A stretch of 64,000 nt of DNA from SLDF01 sp964537925 (GTDB lineage: Bacteria; Bacteroidota; Bacteroidia; Chitinophagales; Saprospiraceae). The position numbers were made by a program, and so were the translations under genes. The stretch's first letter is position 1. Each line of letters opens with the position of its first letter. Positions 35,852 to 43,080 of the stretch are shown here, in pieces. The notes under the pieces were generated by a model. That model was not told where the DNA came from and made no database searches. It saw only the letters and a program-made list of their open reading frames with translations. Location: positions 1 to 64,000 of the forward strand of contig CAZICV010000004.1 of the NCBI GenBank assembly GCA_964537925.1, in the 5' to 3' direction.

Positions 35852-37003
35852 TTAATTCTCCGTTATCTGGACCGTATCGCCGTCCTTGATATTCTGGAAG
35901 CCTGTCGTGATCAGCATATCACCGGTCTTGAGGCCACTCAGTACTTCGATGTTCTGGTCATTGACGACGCCCGTAGTGATATTTACCTGCCGGGCCTGCT
36001 TGCTGCCGTTCACATCTTCCACCACGTAGACATAGTATCCTTCCGTATGCCGCTGCAGTGTCTTGATCGGTATAGCGATCGCGTTGGGGTTGCTATAGTC
36101 CTTGATCTTCAGTATACCCACCATATTGGTCTTGATATCCGAGCGGTTTCCGCCGATCAGGATCTCGGCTGTAAATGTCCTGTTGAGCGGATCTACGATC
36201 TTGGAGATATAGTTGACCTTGCCGCTGATCTCTTTGTTGAGGTCCGGCATATAGATCAGCACTGAAGCGCCGGTCGCTACCTTGGATGCATAGGATTCCG
36301 GTATCTCGGCCTTCATCTTCAGGCCCTGGTTGCCTATGATCCTGAATGCCGGCATACCCGGAGCGATCGTCTGGCCCAGCTTGACCGCCACCATATCCAC
36401 TACACCGGGATAGAGTGACTTGATCCGGTACATGTCGTTCTGCTCTTCGAGCACTTTGAGCGAAGCTTCCAGGGACTCCTTGTTGTTCTTGGCGGTCAGA
36501 AACTGTACCTCGGAACCGATCTTCTGATCCCACAGGTTTTTCTGCTTGTTGTATATGTCCGTCGCGAAGGCCAGTTGCTGTTTGACCTGGGACATATTCT
36601 GCTGCAGTACCGCGTTGTCGATGGTGGCCAGTGTCTGCCCGGCCTGGACATGGCTGCCCTCCTTGACATGGATCATGGTGACTGTACCCGGCATGGAAGC
36701 CGAGACGGTCGCATTGGCATCCGTATCGATCTTGCCCATTACTTCCACCTGGGAAGAAAATGCACCGGTCTTGACCGGGGTGACGGCCACCAGCTTGGTC
36801 ACCTGGACCTTGGCTGTAGTATCAAGCTCGGCGATCTCGGTCTGCAGTAGAGTGATCTCGGCTTCGAGTTTTGCTTTTTCGGACAGCAGATTGTTCAGCC
36901 GGCTTTGCTTGGCAGACAGGGACTGATCACCTGTAGCTGCAGGCCCGCACGCCTGTACCAGCAGGGCGACGAGGGCGAGAAGGGAAAATATTCTGTATTT
37001 CAT
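35852..37003 (-). CDS. RND efflux periplasmic adaptor (membrane-fusion lipoprotein)
   Basis: 383 residues. Lipobox LLVQAC (C19); an N-terminal coiled coil (QSRLNNLLSEKAKLEAEITLLQTEIAEL); a biotinyl-lipoyl-like half-motif (GTVTMIHVKEGSHVQAGQTLATID); an alpha-hairpin; and a beta-barrel plus membrane-proximal domain. It links the RND permease to TolC. The gap to the permease gene is 82 bases. Confidence 0.95.
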   Translation of the reverse strand: MKYRIFSLLALVALLVQACGPAATGDQSLSAKQSRLNNLLSEKAKLEAEITLLQTEIAELDTTAKVQVTKLVAVTPVKTGAFSSQVEVMGKIDTDANATVSASMPGTVTMIHVKEGSHVQAGQTLATIDNAVLQQNMSQVKQQLAFATDIYNKQKNLWDQKIGSEVQFLTAKNNKESLEASLKVLEEQNDMYRIKSLYPGVVDMVAVKLGQTIAPGMPAFRIIGNQGLKMKAEIPESYASKVATGASVLIYMPDLNKEISGKVNYISKIVDPLNRTFTAEILIGGNRSDIKTNMVGILKIKDYSNPNAIAIPIKTLQRHTEGYYVYVVEDVNGSKQARQVNITTGVVNDQNIEVLSGLKTGDMLITTGFQNIKDGDTVQITEN

Positions 37004-37060
37004 AGTAAGGTGGAATTATCTTCTTTTGAAAAATATCGTTGATTGATAGATGTTGCCAGT

Positions 37061-38389
37061 TTACCCGGTGTATATGCCCAATGCCCGCTGAAGCGCGAAC
37101 CGTGAGTTGATCACCTCGTACTGGGCGCTGATGAAATTGGCCTGGGCGCTGTACAGATCCGCCTCCGCCTGTCTCACTTCGAAGCTGGAGCCGACTCCTT
37201 CGCGGTATTTAACCTGCGCCACTTTGAATATTTCTTCTGCCAGCAAGACGGCCCGTTCCCTGTCCTTCACGGTCTCCAGTGCATTGAGATAGGATTCTCT
37301 TGCATTCTTGACCTCGAGGTTGACCGCCCGCTCAAACTCCGATCTGTCGAGCCTGGTCTTTTCGAGCGTCAGCCGGGCGCGCTGGATATTGGCCTGCTTC
37401 ATGAACCCGTCGAAGATCGGGACGCTCAGCGACAGCCCTACCACGCTGGTTGGCAGCCAGAAACCGCCCGACCTGAAGATATTGTCCGACTGCAGTGTCC
37501 GCTGGAAGCTGCCGATGATACTCAGAGAGGGCAGGTAGCCCTTCCTGTATCGCTCCAGGTCCAGTCCGGCCAGCTCGATCCCCTTGCCCAGCAACCGGTA
37601 TTCCACCCGGTTGTTCAGGTTGAGGGTTGCCACGCTTTGTTCGTCTGTCATAGCCGCCTGCCTGAACAGGTCGTCAAACGAGTCTTTCAGTACGATATCC
37701 TGGTCTGCAGGATACTGCATCTGGAACTTCAGCAGGCTCTTGACGATATCCAGGCCACGGTCCAGGTTCTTCAGCGTCGTCTCCAGTGTATTGATGCTCA
37801 GATCGATCCGGTCGACGTCCAGTTTCTCGCTGAAACCGCTCTCAATGATCGCGGCGGTTTCCTTTCTCAGCTCCTGCAGTACCGTCAGGTTTTTCGCCAG
37901 CTGATCCCTGTTTCGCTGGGCCAGGAGAACTGAATAGTAAGCCTGTGTAATGGAGTTCCTGAGGTTGACCGGTGTCTGTTGCGCCTGTATGGCCACAAAA
38001 TCGCGATAAGACTTGGCCGCCTTCAGCGCCACGATGTAGGAGCCGTCAAAAGCCAGCATACCCATATTCACACCCATCGCCAGGGAATTTCTCAACTGAA
38101 AAGAAACCGAACCACCTTGCCCCGTCGGGTCAAACTCCTTCGGTATGACGAGCTGCGGGACTTCTATGAAGTAGTTGTAGTCCACCGCTCCGTTGACCTG
38201 CGGCAGGCCCGTCGCTTTCAGCGAGCGGATCTGTGCGTCGGCATCCATGATCTTGATGGTATCATACCTGGCAGAGGCATGGTTCCTGATACCATATTGT
38301 ACGGCTTCCTCGAGCGTGAACGCCTGCTGTGCGCGCACAGAGCCCGCGGCCGCGATGCATATAACGATCAATGTTAGTATCCTCATCAT
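37061..38389 (-). CDS. TolC-family outer-membrane efflux protein
   Basis: 442 residues. Signal peptide MMRILTLIVICIAAAGSVRAQ; two repeats of the outer-membrane efflux protein domain with long helices (VNLRNSITQAYYSVLLAQRNRDQLAKNL; AVNLEVKNARESYLNALETVKDRERAVLLAEEIFKVAQVKYREG). Forms the trimeric exit duct of the pump. Second gene of the operon, 15 bases after the TetR gene. Confidence 0.95.
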   Translation of the reverse strand: MMRILTLIVICIAAAGSVRAQQAFTLEEAVQYGIRNHASARYDTIKIMDADAQIRSLKATGLPQVNGAVDYNYFIEVPQLVIPKEFDPTGQGGSVSFQLRNSLAMGVNMGMLAFDGSYIVALKAAKSYRDFVAIQAQQTPVNLRNSITQAYYSVLLAQRNRDQLAKNLTVLQELRKETAAIIESGFSEKLDVDRIDLSINTLETTLKNLDRGLDIVKSLLKFQMQYPADQDIVLKDSFDDLFRQAAMTDEQSVATLNLNNRVEYRLLGKGIELAGLDLERYRKGYLPSLSIIGSFQRTLQSDNIFRSGGFWLPTSVVGLSLSVPIFDGFMKQANIQRARLTLEKTRLDRSEFERAVNLEVKNARESYLNALETVKDRERAVLLAEEIFKVAQVKYREGVGSSFEVRQAEADLYSAQANFISAQYEVINSRFALQRALGIYTG

Positions 38390-38404
38390 TTGATTCTGAT
38401 TTAC

Positions 38405-39025
38405 TTACGGTTGGTTGAAGTATTTTTTTGAGTATACGGGTATCAGCTCGCGACCTCTCTCGGTACAGATCCCGTTCAGGTGATATTCCAGCATTTCCCG
38501 CACCAGGTCCCGTTTGTCAAACTCTTTTTCAGAAAATGCCTCCTTGTCTTCAAAAATAGCCGCCTTCCTGTAGAAGAGCCATGCAATGATCGTTTCATTG
38601 ATCCCGGGCCGGTACAGACCTGCCTCCTTACCGGCCTGCAGGTTGTCGATGATCTTCCGGATCGTGTTCTGCTCGTTGGCGGCCACGAATTTTTCCCAGG
38701 TCTGGTAGTAGTATTTCTTCAGATCGTAGACGTAGTTGGGGCTTCTCCTTTCGGACTCTTCCAGCAGGTACTGGAAGACGATAAAGATCATCTCCACGGG
38801 ATTGGCAGCCATAGTAGATACAGTCTCCAGGTAGCAGTTCTTCATCTCCTGGCTGCTCTCCAGCACCTCGTTGAGCAGGTCCTCCTTGTTCGCAAAATTC
38901 TGGTACAGCGTCTTCTTGGACATACCCAGCTCACGGGCCAGGTCGTCCATGGTCACGCTCCGGAAGCCATACCTTAAAAAAGTATGGATCGCCTTTTCCT
39001 TGATCTGTTCTTTCAGTTGGGACAT
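38405..39025 (-). CDS. TetR/AcrR-family regulator of the efflux operon
   Basis: 206 residues from ATG 39025-39023. The helix-turn-helix KAIHTFLRYGFRSVTMDDLARELGMSKKTLYQNFANKEDLL is typical. It is the first gene of a co-directional tetR-tolC-adaptor-RND operon and probably represses it. The open frame continues 91 codons upstream, but that part covers the promoter box at 39046-39053 and shows no family similarity. Confidence 0.93.
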   Translation of the reverse strand: MSQLKEQIKEKAIHTFLRYGFRSVTMDDLARELGMSKKTLYQNFANKEDLLNEVLESSQEMKNCYLETVSTMAANPVEMIFIVFQYLLEESERRSPNYVYDLKKYYYQTWEKFVAANEQNTIRKIIDNLQAGKEAGLYRPGINETIIAWLFYRKAAIFEDKEAFSEKEFDKRDLVREMLEYHLNGICTERGRELIPVYSKKYFNQP

Positions 39026-39045
39026 TCCGTGTTTTTGCGGCCTCA

Positions 39046-39053
39046 CAAATATA
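39046..39053 (-). promoter_or_regulatory. -7 promoter box of the efflux operon
   Basis: The complement reads TATATTTG, 20 bases before the TetR ATG. The upstream -33 element is unclear. Confidence 0.5.
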
Positions 39054-39385
39054 ATGAGAGAAGTCCGCCGGAAACTCTTGACACAAAAACAGTTTCCAAG
39101 GTATTTTATAGCTGATACGGGGGGATTTGCACCATATAATTCCGGTCTGCCCGACCGGATAATCGTTTGTATTTGGCGAGATGAAGCGTTTCCAGTGAAA
39201 AAGTCTTGGAGCCCATTTGCTGTTTTTTCGACCAAAGTGCATTTTGATCGATGAAAAGCGGATACGGCAGGCTCTCCGCAGGGCGCGAGATTTAGCAATA
39301 CTCTATCAGTACCAGGCTATGCGTGAGAATAAAATACATCCTCTTGAGAAAATATGTGCTGTAACAGACCTTGGGTTCTTGTCTC
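39054..39385. other. Intergenic region upstream of the efflux operon
   Basis: A+T-richer stretch with no convincing ORF. It contains a 7-bp inverted repeat TCCGGTC-N5-GACCGGA (39141-39159), about 90 bases upstream of the efflux promoter, which could be an operator for the TetR protein. Confidence 0.4.
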
Positions 39386-39802
39386 TTATGCAAACTCCAG
39401 AATGAGCCTGGGATCGATATTTAGGGTTTTGTAGAGCTTTTTTGCCAACTTCATAGACACATTTCTTTTGCCTGTCATAATCTGGCTCAGCGTATTTTCC
39501 TTTATATCCAACAGTTCAGCCATTTGGCGTTGGTTCAGTGCCTTCTTCCTTATCTCATTCTCGATAGATATTATAAGCGGATTTTTAACCTTCAAGTACT
39601 TAAAGTCCATATAAATGCTCTCGTAATCGGCCGCCCGGGTCATGACCCGGCCCAACTCCCTGGTATATTCGCTGTCCGCGTCCGGGTCTTCCAATTGGCC
39701 GTTCCGGGTAGCATAATCCACCACTTCATTGATATATACCATAACCTCCTCATAGGTCTGGCGATCAGCGATATTCTCGACATTTTGAAATCTCTTTTCC
39801 AT
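39386..39802 (-). CDS. higA: HigA-type antitoxin with C-terminal helix-turn-helix
   Basis: 138 residues from ATG 39802-39800. The C-terminal HTH (LNQRQMAELLDIKENTLSQIMTGKRNVSMKLAKKLYKTLNID) is of the XRE type; the N-terminal half (EEVMVYINEVVDYA) fits the COG5499 antitoxin arrangement. The start lies 1 base past the toxin stop, so translation is coupled. It binds the toxin and probably the palindrome at 40119-40139. Confidence 0.88.
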   Translation of the reverse strand: MEKRFQNVENIADRQTYEEVMVYINEVVDYATRNGQLEDPDADSEYTRELGRVMTRAADYESIYMDFKYLKVKNPLIISIENEIRKKALNQRQMAELLDIKENTLSQIMTGKRNVSMKLAKKLYKTLNIDPRLILEFA

Positions 39803-39803
39803 C

Positions 39804-40100
39804 TTACAGCATTTTGGGGTCTTTGATCTTATCGTACTCTGCATAGGTTCCGCAAAATCTGATTTGCATGACTCCACTGATGAAGACTATCAATATGATG
39901 AACCGGTACCGGTTACCCTTTATGTTGAAAACATAGCGGCTGTTACCCACATAGTCCGCACTCGGAAACAGGCTCTTCAAGCTATTGTGGTCTTTGAAAT
40001 CGTTGTTTTCAGCAATCTCAATCCACCTGTTTACGGGATTCACGGCATCAGGGTGTTTCCCCACAAATTCGTCCAATACCTCTTTATCGAGTATCCTCAT
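39804..40100 (-). CDS. higB: HigB-type toxin (mRNA interferase)
   Basis: 98 residues. The family pattern is clear: W-x-x-I-x-x-x-N-D-F near residue 30, FNIKGNRYRFIILIVF (about 58-73) and the C-terminal QIRFCGTYAEYDKI. These proteins cleave mRNA on the ribosome. The toxin gene precedes the antitoxin, as usual for higBA. The local A+T-rich composition suggests acquisition. Confidence 0.92.
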   Translation of the reverse strand: MRILDKEVLDEFVGKHPDAVNPVNRWIEIAENNDFKDHNSLKSLFPSADYVGNSRYVFNIKGNRYRFIILIVFISGVMQIRFCGTYAEYDKIKDPKML

Positions 40101-40118
40101 GCATTATGAAGATACAAC

Positions 40119-40139
40119 AACTTCACAATTTGTGAAGTT
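40119..40139. promoter_or_regulatory. Palindromic operator of higBA
   Basis: Perfect 10-bp inverted repeat AACTTCACAA-T-TTGTGAAGTT, 19 bases upstream of the higB start; a -7-like TATCTTCA lies between it and the ATG (complement of 40107-40114). Its position fits autoregulation by HigA. Confidence 0.65.
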
Positions 40140-40293
40140 CAACAGGCTTTTATTATTGACCCCGGAGCCCTGTATATGGCAAGTCCCACTTCGGAGAGAT
40201 GCCAGGATGGCATTAGCAGTTCCGCCGCAGCATACTATGCTCTCCTGGCATTGCAGTCCGGGTGTTGCCATTCCATCAATTGTAGGGTGATGA

Positions 40294-40331
40294 CATAAAA
40301 AAAGAAGCCTGGCGAGTTGCCAGGCTTCTTT
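40294..40331 (-). terminator. Intrinsic terminator of tmRNA
   Basis: 13-bp inverted repeat AAAGAAGCCTGGC / GCCAGGCTTCTTT (40301-40313 / 40319-40331) with a 5-nt loop; on the minus strand it ends in a seven-T run. Confidence 0.9.
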
Positions 40332-40334
40332 TAG

Positions 40335-40705
40335 TGGAGCTGGCGGGAGTCGAACCCGCGTCCAGAGAAAGCGCCGGAGGGCTTTCTACATGCTTATTTT
40401 CTGATTGAATTGTCGGAGTTCAGGCTGGTTCAGAAACAGACCCTCTGTCCTCTTATTCTCTGGGATCTCGCTGGTCGTGCAGAGACATCACGACCCGCCA
40501 GCCTGCATTTAGTTGATATGCGGCACCGGCTTATCAGGCGTCAGTCGGGCGGCATAAAGGCATTCTAATTCCTGGAATTAGGCAGCCAAGGCGTAGTTAG
40601 ATTCGCCATTTGTGGTTTGACAGTCATTTGTTGACGGAGTGAACCATCGTGCTCCGGCATGCTTACCAACCAGTCGTGACTCTCCTGTCGATTCCATTCA
40701 GCCCC
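40335..40705 (-). ncRNA. ssrA: Transfer-messenger RNA
   Basis: The complement begins GGGGCTGAATGGAATCGACA (5' acceptor strand, 40705 downwards) and ends with a tRNA T-arm (GCGGG-TTCGACT-CCCGC) and acceptor CAGCTCC-A (40342-40335), which pairs with GGGGCTG with one G-U wobble. The tag reading frame, complement of 40607-40581, encodes GESNYALAA followed by TAA (40580-40578). CCA is not encoded. It rescues stalled ribosomes with SmpB (not in this window). An annotated-looking ORF across it is spurious. Confidence 0.97.
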
Positions 40706-40718
40706 TGGTTTGATCTGG

Positions 40719-40749
40719 TAAACATACGAATACTCCTGCGAGTTCCCAA
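40719..40749 (-). promoter_or_regulatory. Promoter of tmRNA
   Basis: The complement holds TTG (40749-40747), a 20-base spacer and TATGTTTA (40726-40719), a near match to the -7 box, 13 bases before the mature 5' end. Confidence 0.6.
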
Positions 40750-40761
40750 GGGTCGGCCCGT

Positions 40762-41571
40762 TCATTGCCCGGCAGCTTCGTCGATGGCCCGGCGCACGGA
40801 GCCTTTTTCCAGCAGGGCCGCCAGGGCTTTGTCTTCCGGCCAGCCGGTAGCCGCCATGATCATACGGGCGCCGCGGTCGATGAGCTTGTCGTTGGTCAGC
40901 TGCATATCCACCATCTTATTGTCCCGGACCCTGCCCAGCCGGATCATCAGCGCAGTACTGATCATATTGAGCGTCAGTTTCTGCGCCGTACCTGCTTTGA
41001 GGCGTGTACTGCCTGTGACAAACTCAGGCCCGGTCGCTACCAGCACCGGGTAGTCGGCTTCGGTGAGTACCGGTGCCCCAGGGTTGCAGGTGATACAACC
41101 CGTAGCGATGCCCGCCTCCCGGCAGGCACGCAGGCCGCCGACTACATAGGGCGTAGTGCCAGACGCGGCGATACCCACTGCGAAGTCCCTGCTATCTGCG
41201 CCATAGGCGAGCAGATCCTCATAAGCCTGCGTCCTGCTGTCCTCAGCATGCTCGACAGCCTTGCGGATTGCCCGGTCGCCGCCCGCGATCAGCCCGATGA
41301 CCAGGTCATCCGGTACACCGAATGTCGGCGGGCATTCCGACGCATCCAGTATCCCCAGCCGCCCGCTGGTACCGGCGCCGAAATAAAACAACCGGCCGCC
41401 CTCCTGCAGCCGAGATAAGGCTGCCTCGACCAGTGCCGTGATCTGGGGCACAGCGGCCGCCACAGCCTCTGCGACAGTTCTGTCCTCCTGGTTCATCAAC
41501 TGCAGCAGCGTCGCCGTATCCAATGTCTCCAGGTGCCGGTGCCTGGAATCCCTTTCAGTCAGTCTTTCCAT
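40762..41571 (-). CDS. murQ: N-acetylmuramic acid 6-phosphate etherase
   Basis: 269 residues. SIS-fold lyase of cell-wall sugar recycling that converts MurNAc-6-P to GlcNAc-6-P and lactate. Signatures: LFYFGAGTSGRLGILDASECPPTFG, GGDRAIRKAVEHAEDS, GIAASGTTPYV and NPGAPVLTEADYPV. It has its own promoter box at 41631-41638; no other recycling gene is adjacent. The tmRNA follows on the same strand. Confidence 0.96.
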   Translation of the reverse strand: MERLTERDSRHRHLETLDTATLLQLMNQEDRTVAEAVAAAVPQITALVEAALSRLQEGGRLFYFGAGTSGRLGILDASECPPTFGVPDDLVIGLIAGGDRAIRKAVEHAEDSRTQAYEDLLAYGADSRDFAVGIAASGTTPYVVGGLRACREAGIATGCITCNPGAPVLTEADYPVLVATGPEFVTGSTRLKAGTAQKLTLNMISTALMIRLGRVRDNKMVDMQLTNDKLIDRGARMIMAATGWPEDKALAALLEKGSVRRAIDEAAGQ

Positions 41572-41630
41572 CTTTTTGATCCGTTAAATGCAGGTCGCAC
41601 AGGAAGAAACCCGCCTGTTATATACGGGTA

Positions 41631-41638
41631 CAAAGCTA
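41631..41638 (-). promoter_or_regulatory. -7 promoter box of murQ
   Basis: The complement reads TAGCTTTG, 59 bases before the murQ ATG. No clear -33 box. Confidence 0.45.
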
Positions 41639-41805
41639 CCGCAATCAGGGCATTTCCGTACAGCAGGTGATAATGATACCTGCCGGGTAAATACCGGGAC
41701 CGTACATGTGCCGGATGGTTTTCACAGACCGATAACATAGCCCTGGAATAGCCATTCGCCCAAAAAGACTAATTTCGCCCCTCCAGAATACAAGCACCAC
41801 TGCGC

Positions 41806-43029
41806 ATGTCACTGACCATCGGGATCATCAGAGAAGGCAAGATACCACCGGACACCCGTGTACCGCTCACACCGGCCCAATGCCGCCATATACAGAAGGC
41901 CTACGGCATCGGGATACGTGTGCAGAGTGCGCCTACGCGCTGCTACGCAGACCAGGAATACCGCGATGCTGGCATGGCCGTCGTCGACGATGTTTCGGAC
42001 TGTGACATACTGATGGGTGTAAAGGAGGTGCCGGTGGACCAGCTGGTACCCGGTAAGACCTATTTCTTCTTCTCGCATACGATCAAAAAGCAGGCACACA
42101 ACCGCGCATTGCTTCGCGCCGTACTGGACCGCAGGATACGGTTGATAGACTATGAGACGCTGACAGATGAACGCGGCGAACGCCTGATCGCCTTCGGCAG
42201 ATTCGCCGGGATGGTAGGCGCACACAACGCACTCTATACATATGGGGAGCGCACGGGCGGCTTTCACCTGCCCCGTATGAAAGACTGCAGGGACTACGAG
42301 GAGGCAAAAGGGATATACAGATCACTGAGCCTGCCTCCGGTGCGCATCGTGCTGACAGGTACAGGACGCGTCGCCGGCGGTGCAGTAGCAGTGCTCGAAG
42401 ACGTGGGTATACAGCGACTCAGCCCGGAAGCATTCCTGCAGAATACAGTCATCGACGGACCGGTATATACCCAACTGGGCAGCCGCGAGTATACCCGCCA
42501 TCGCGAAGGTCTGCCTTTTGACAAGGCACAGTTCTACGCAAATCCCGGTGAGTATGTAAGCAACTTTGCGCCGTATGCCGCCGTAGCAGATATCTTTATC
42601 AATGGCATATACTGGGACACCCGCGCTCCCGCTTTTTTCACGGCGGCAGAGATGGCAGCCCCTTCGTTCAACCCCCGGGTGATCGCGGATGTGACCTGCG
42701 ATATCGCGCCCGAATCTTCCGTGCCGAGCACGTTGCGGGCGTCTACGATCCAGGACCCGGTCTATGGGTACGATCCCCGCACGCAAAAAGAGATCGCTGC
42801 CTACAATCCCGAAGGTATCGATATCATGGCTATCGACAACCTGCCCAATGAATTACCGCGGGATGCTTCGCAGGCATTCGGCACACAGTTCATCGAGCAT
42901 GTACTCACAGAGCTGATCGGCGACAGCGATTCGCCGGTACTTGCACGCGCAACGATCGCAGAAGAAGGCCGTCTGACGGATAATTTCAACTATCTGTCGG
43001 ATTTCGCCGGAGAAACTTCGTCATCCTGA
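41806..43029 (+). CDS. Saccharopine/alanine dehydrogenase-like NAD(P)-dependent oxidoreductase
   Basis: 407 residues. N-terminal alanine-dehydrogenase/PNT-like domain (MSLTIGIIREGKIPPDTRVPLTP, YFFFSHTIKKQ) and a Rossmann segment VRIVLTGTGRVAGGAVAVLEDVGI (about 177-200), followed by VIADVTCDIAPESSVPST. This is the lysine-forming saccharopine dehydrogenase-like group of Bacteroidota; the true substrate is not settled. A TAATTTCG box (41770-41777) is the probable -7 element. Confidence 0.85.
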   Translation: MSLTIGIIREGKIPPDTRVPLTPAQCRHIQKAYGIGIRVQSAPTRCYADQEYRDAGMAVVDDVSDCDILMGVKEVPVDQLVPGKTYFFFSHTIKKQAHNRALLRAVLDRRIRLIDYETLTDERGERLIAFGRFAGMVGAHNALYTYGERTGGFHLPRMKDCRDYEEAKGIYRSLSLPPVRIVLTGTGRVAGGAVAVLEDVGIQRLSPEAFLQNTVIDGPVYTQLGSREYTRHREGLPFDKAQFYANPGEYVSNFAPYAAVADIFINGIYWDTRAPAFFTAAEMAAPSFNPRVIADVTCDIAPESSVPSTLRASTIQDPVYGYDPRTQKEIAAYNPEGIDIMAIDNLPNELPRDASQAFGTQFIEHVLTELIGDSDSPVLARATIAEEGRLTDNFNYLSDFAGETSSS

Positions 43030-43080
43030 TACGAGACTATTATTTTCAGGAGTTTATCTGAGGAACAAAACCATGTTGAT

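Noticed and set aside
40565..40765. 66-codon minus-strand ORF
   Set aside because: It lies across the tmRNA gene; the RNA's paired ends, tag and terminator explain the sequence.
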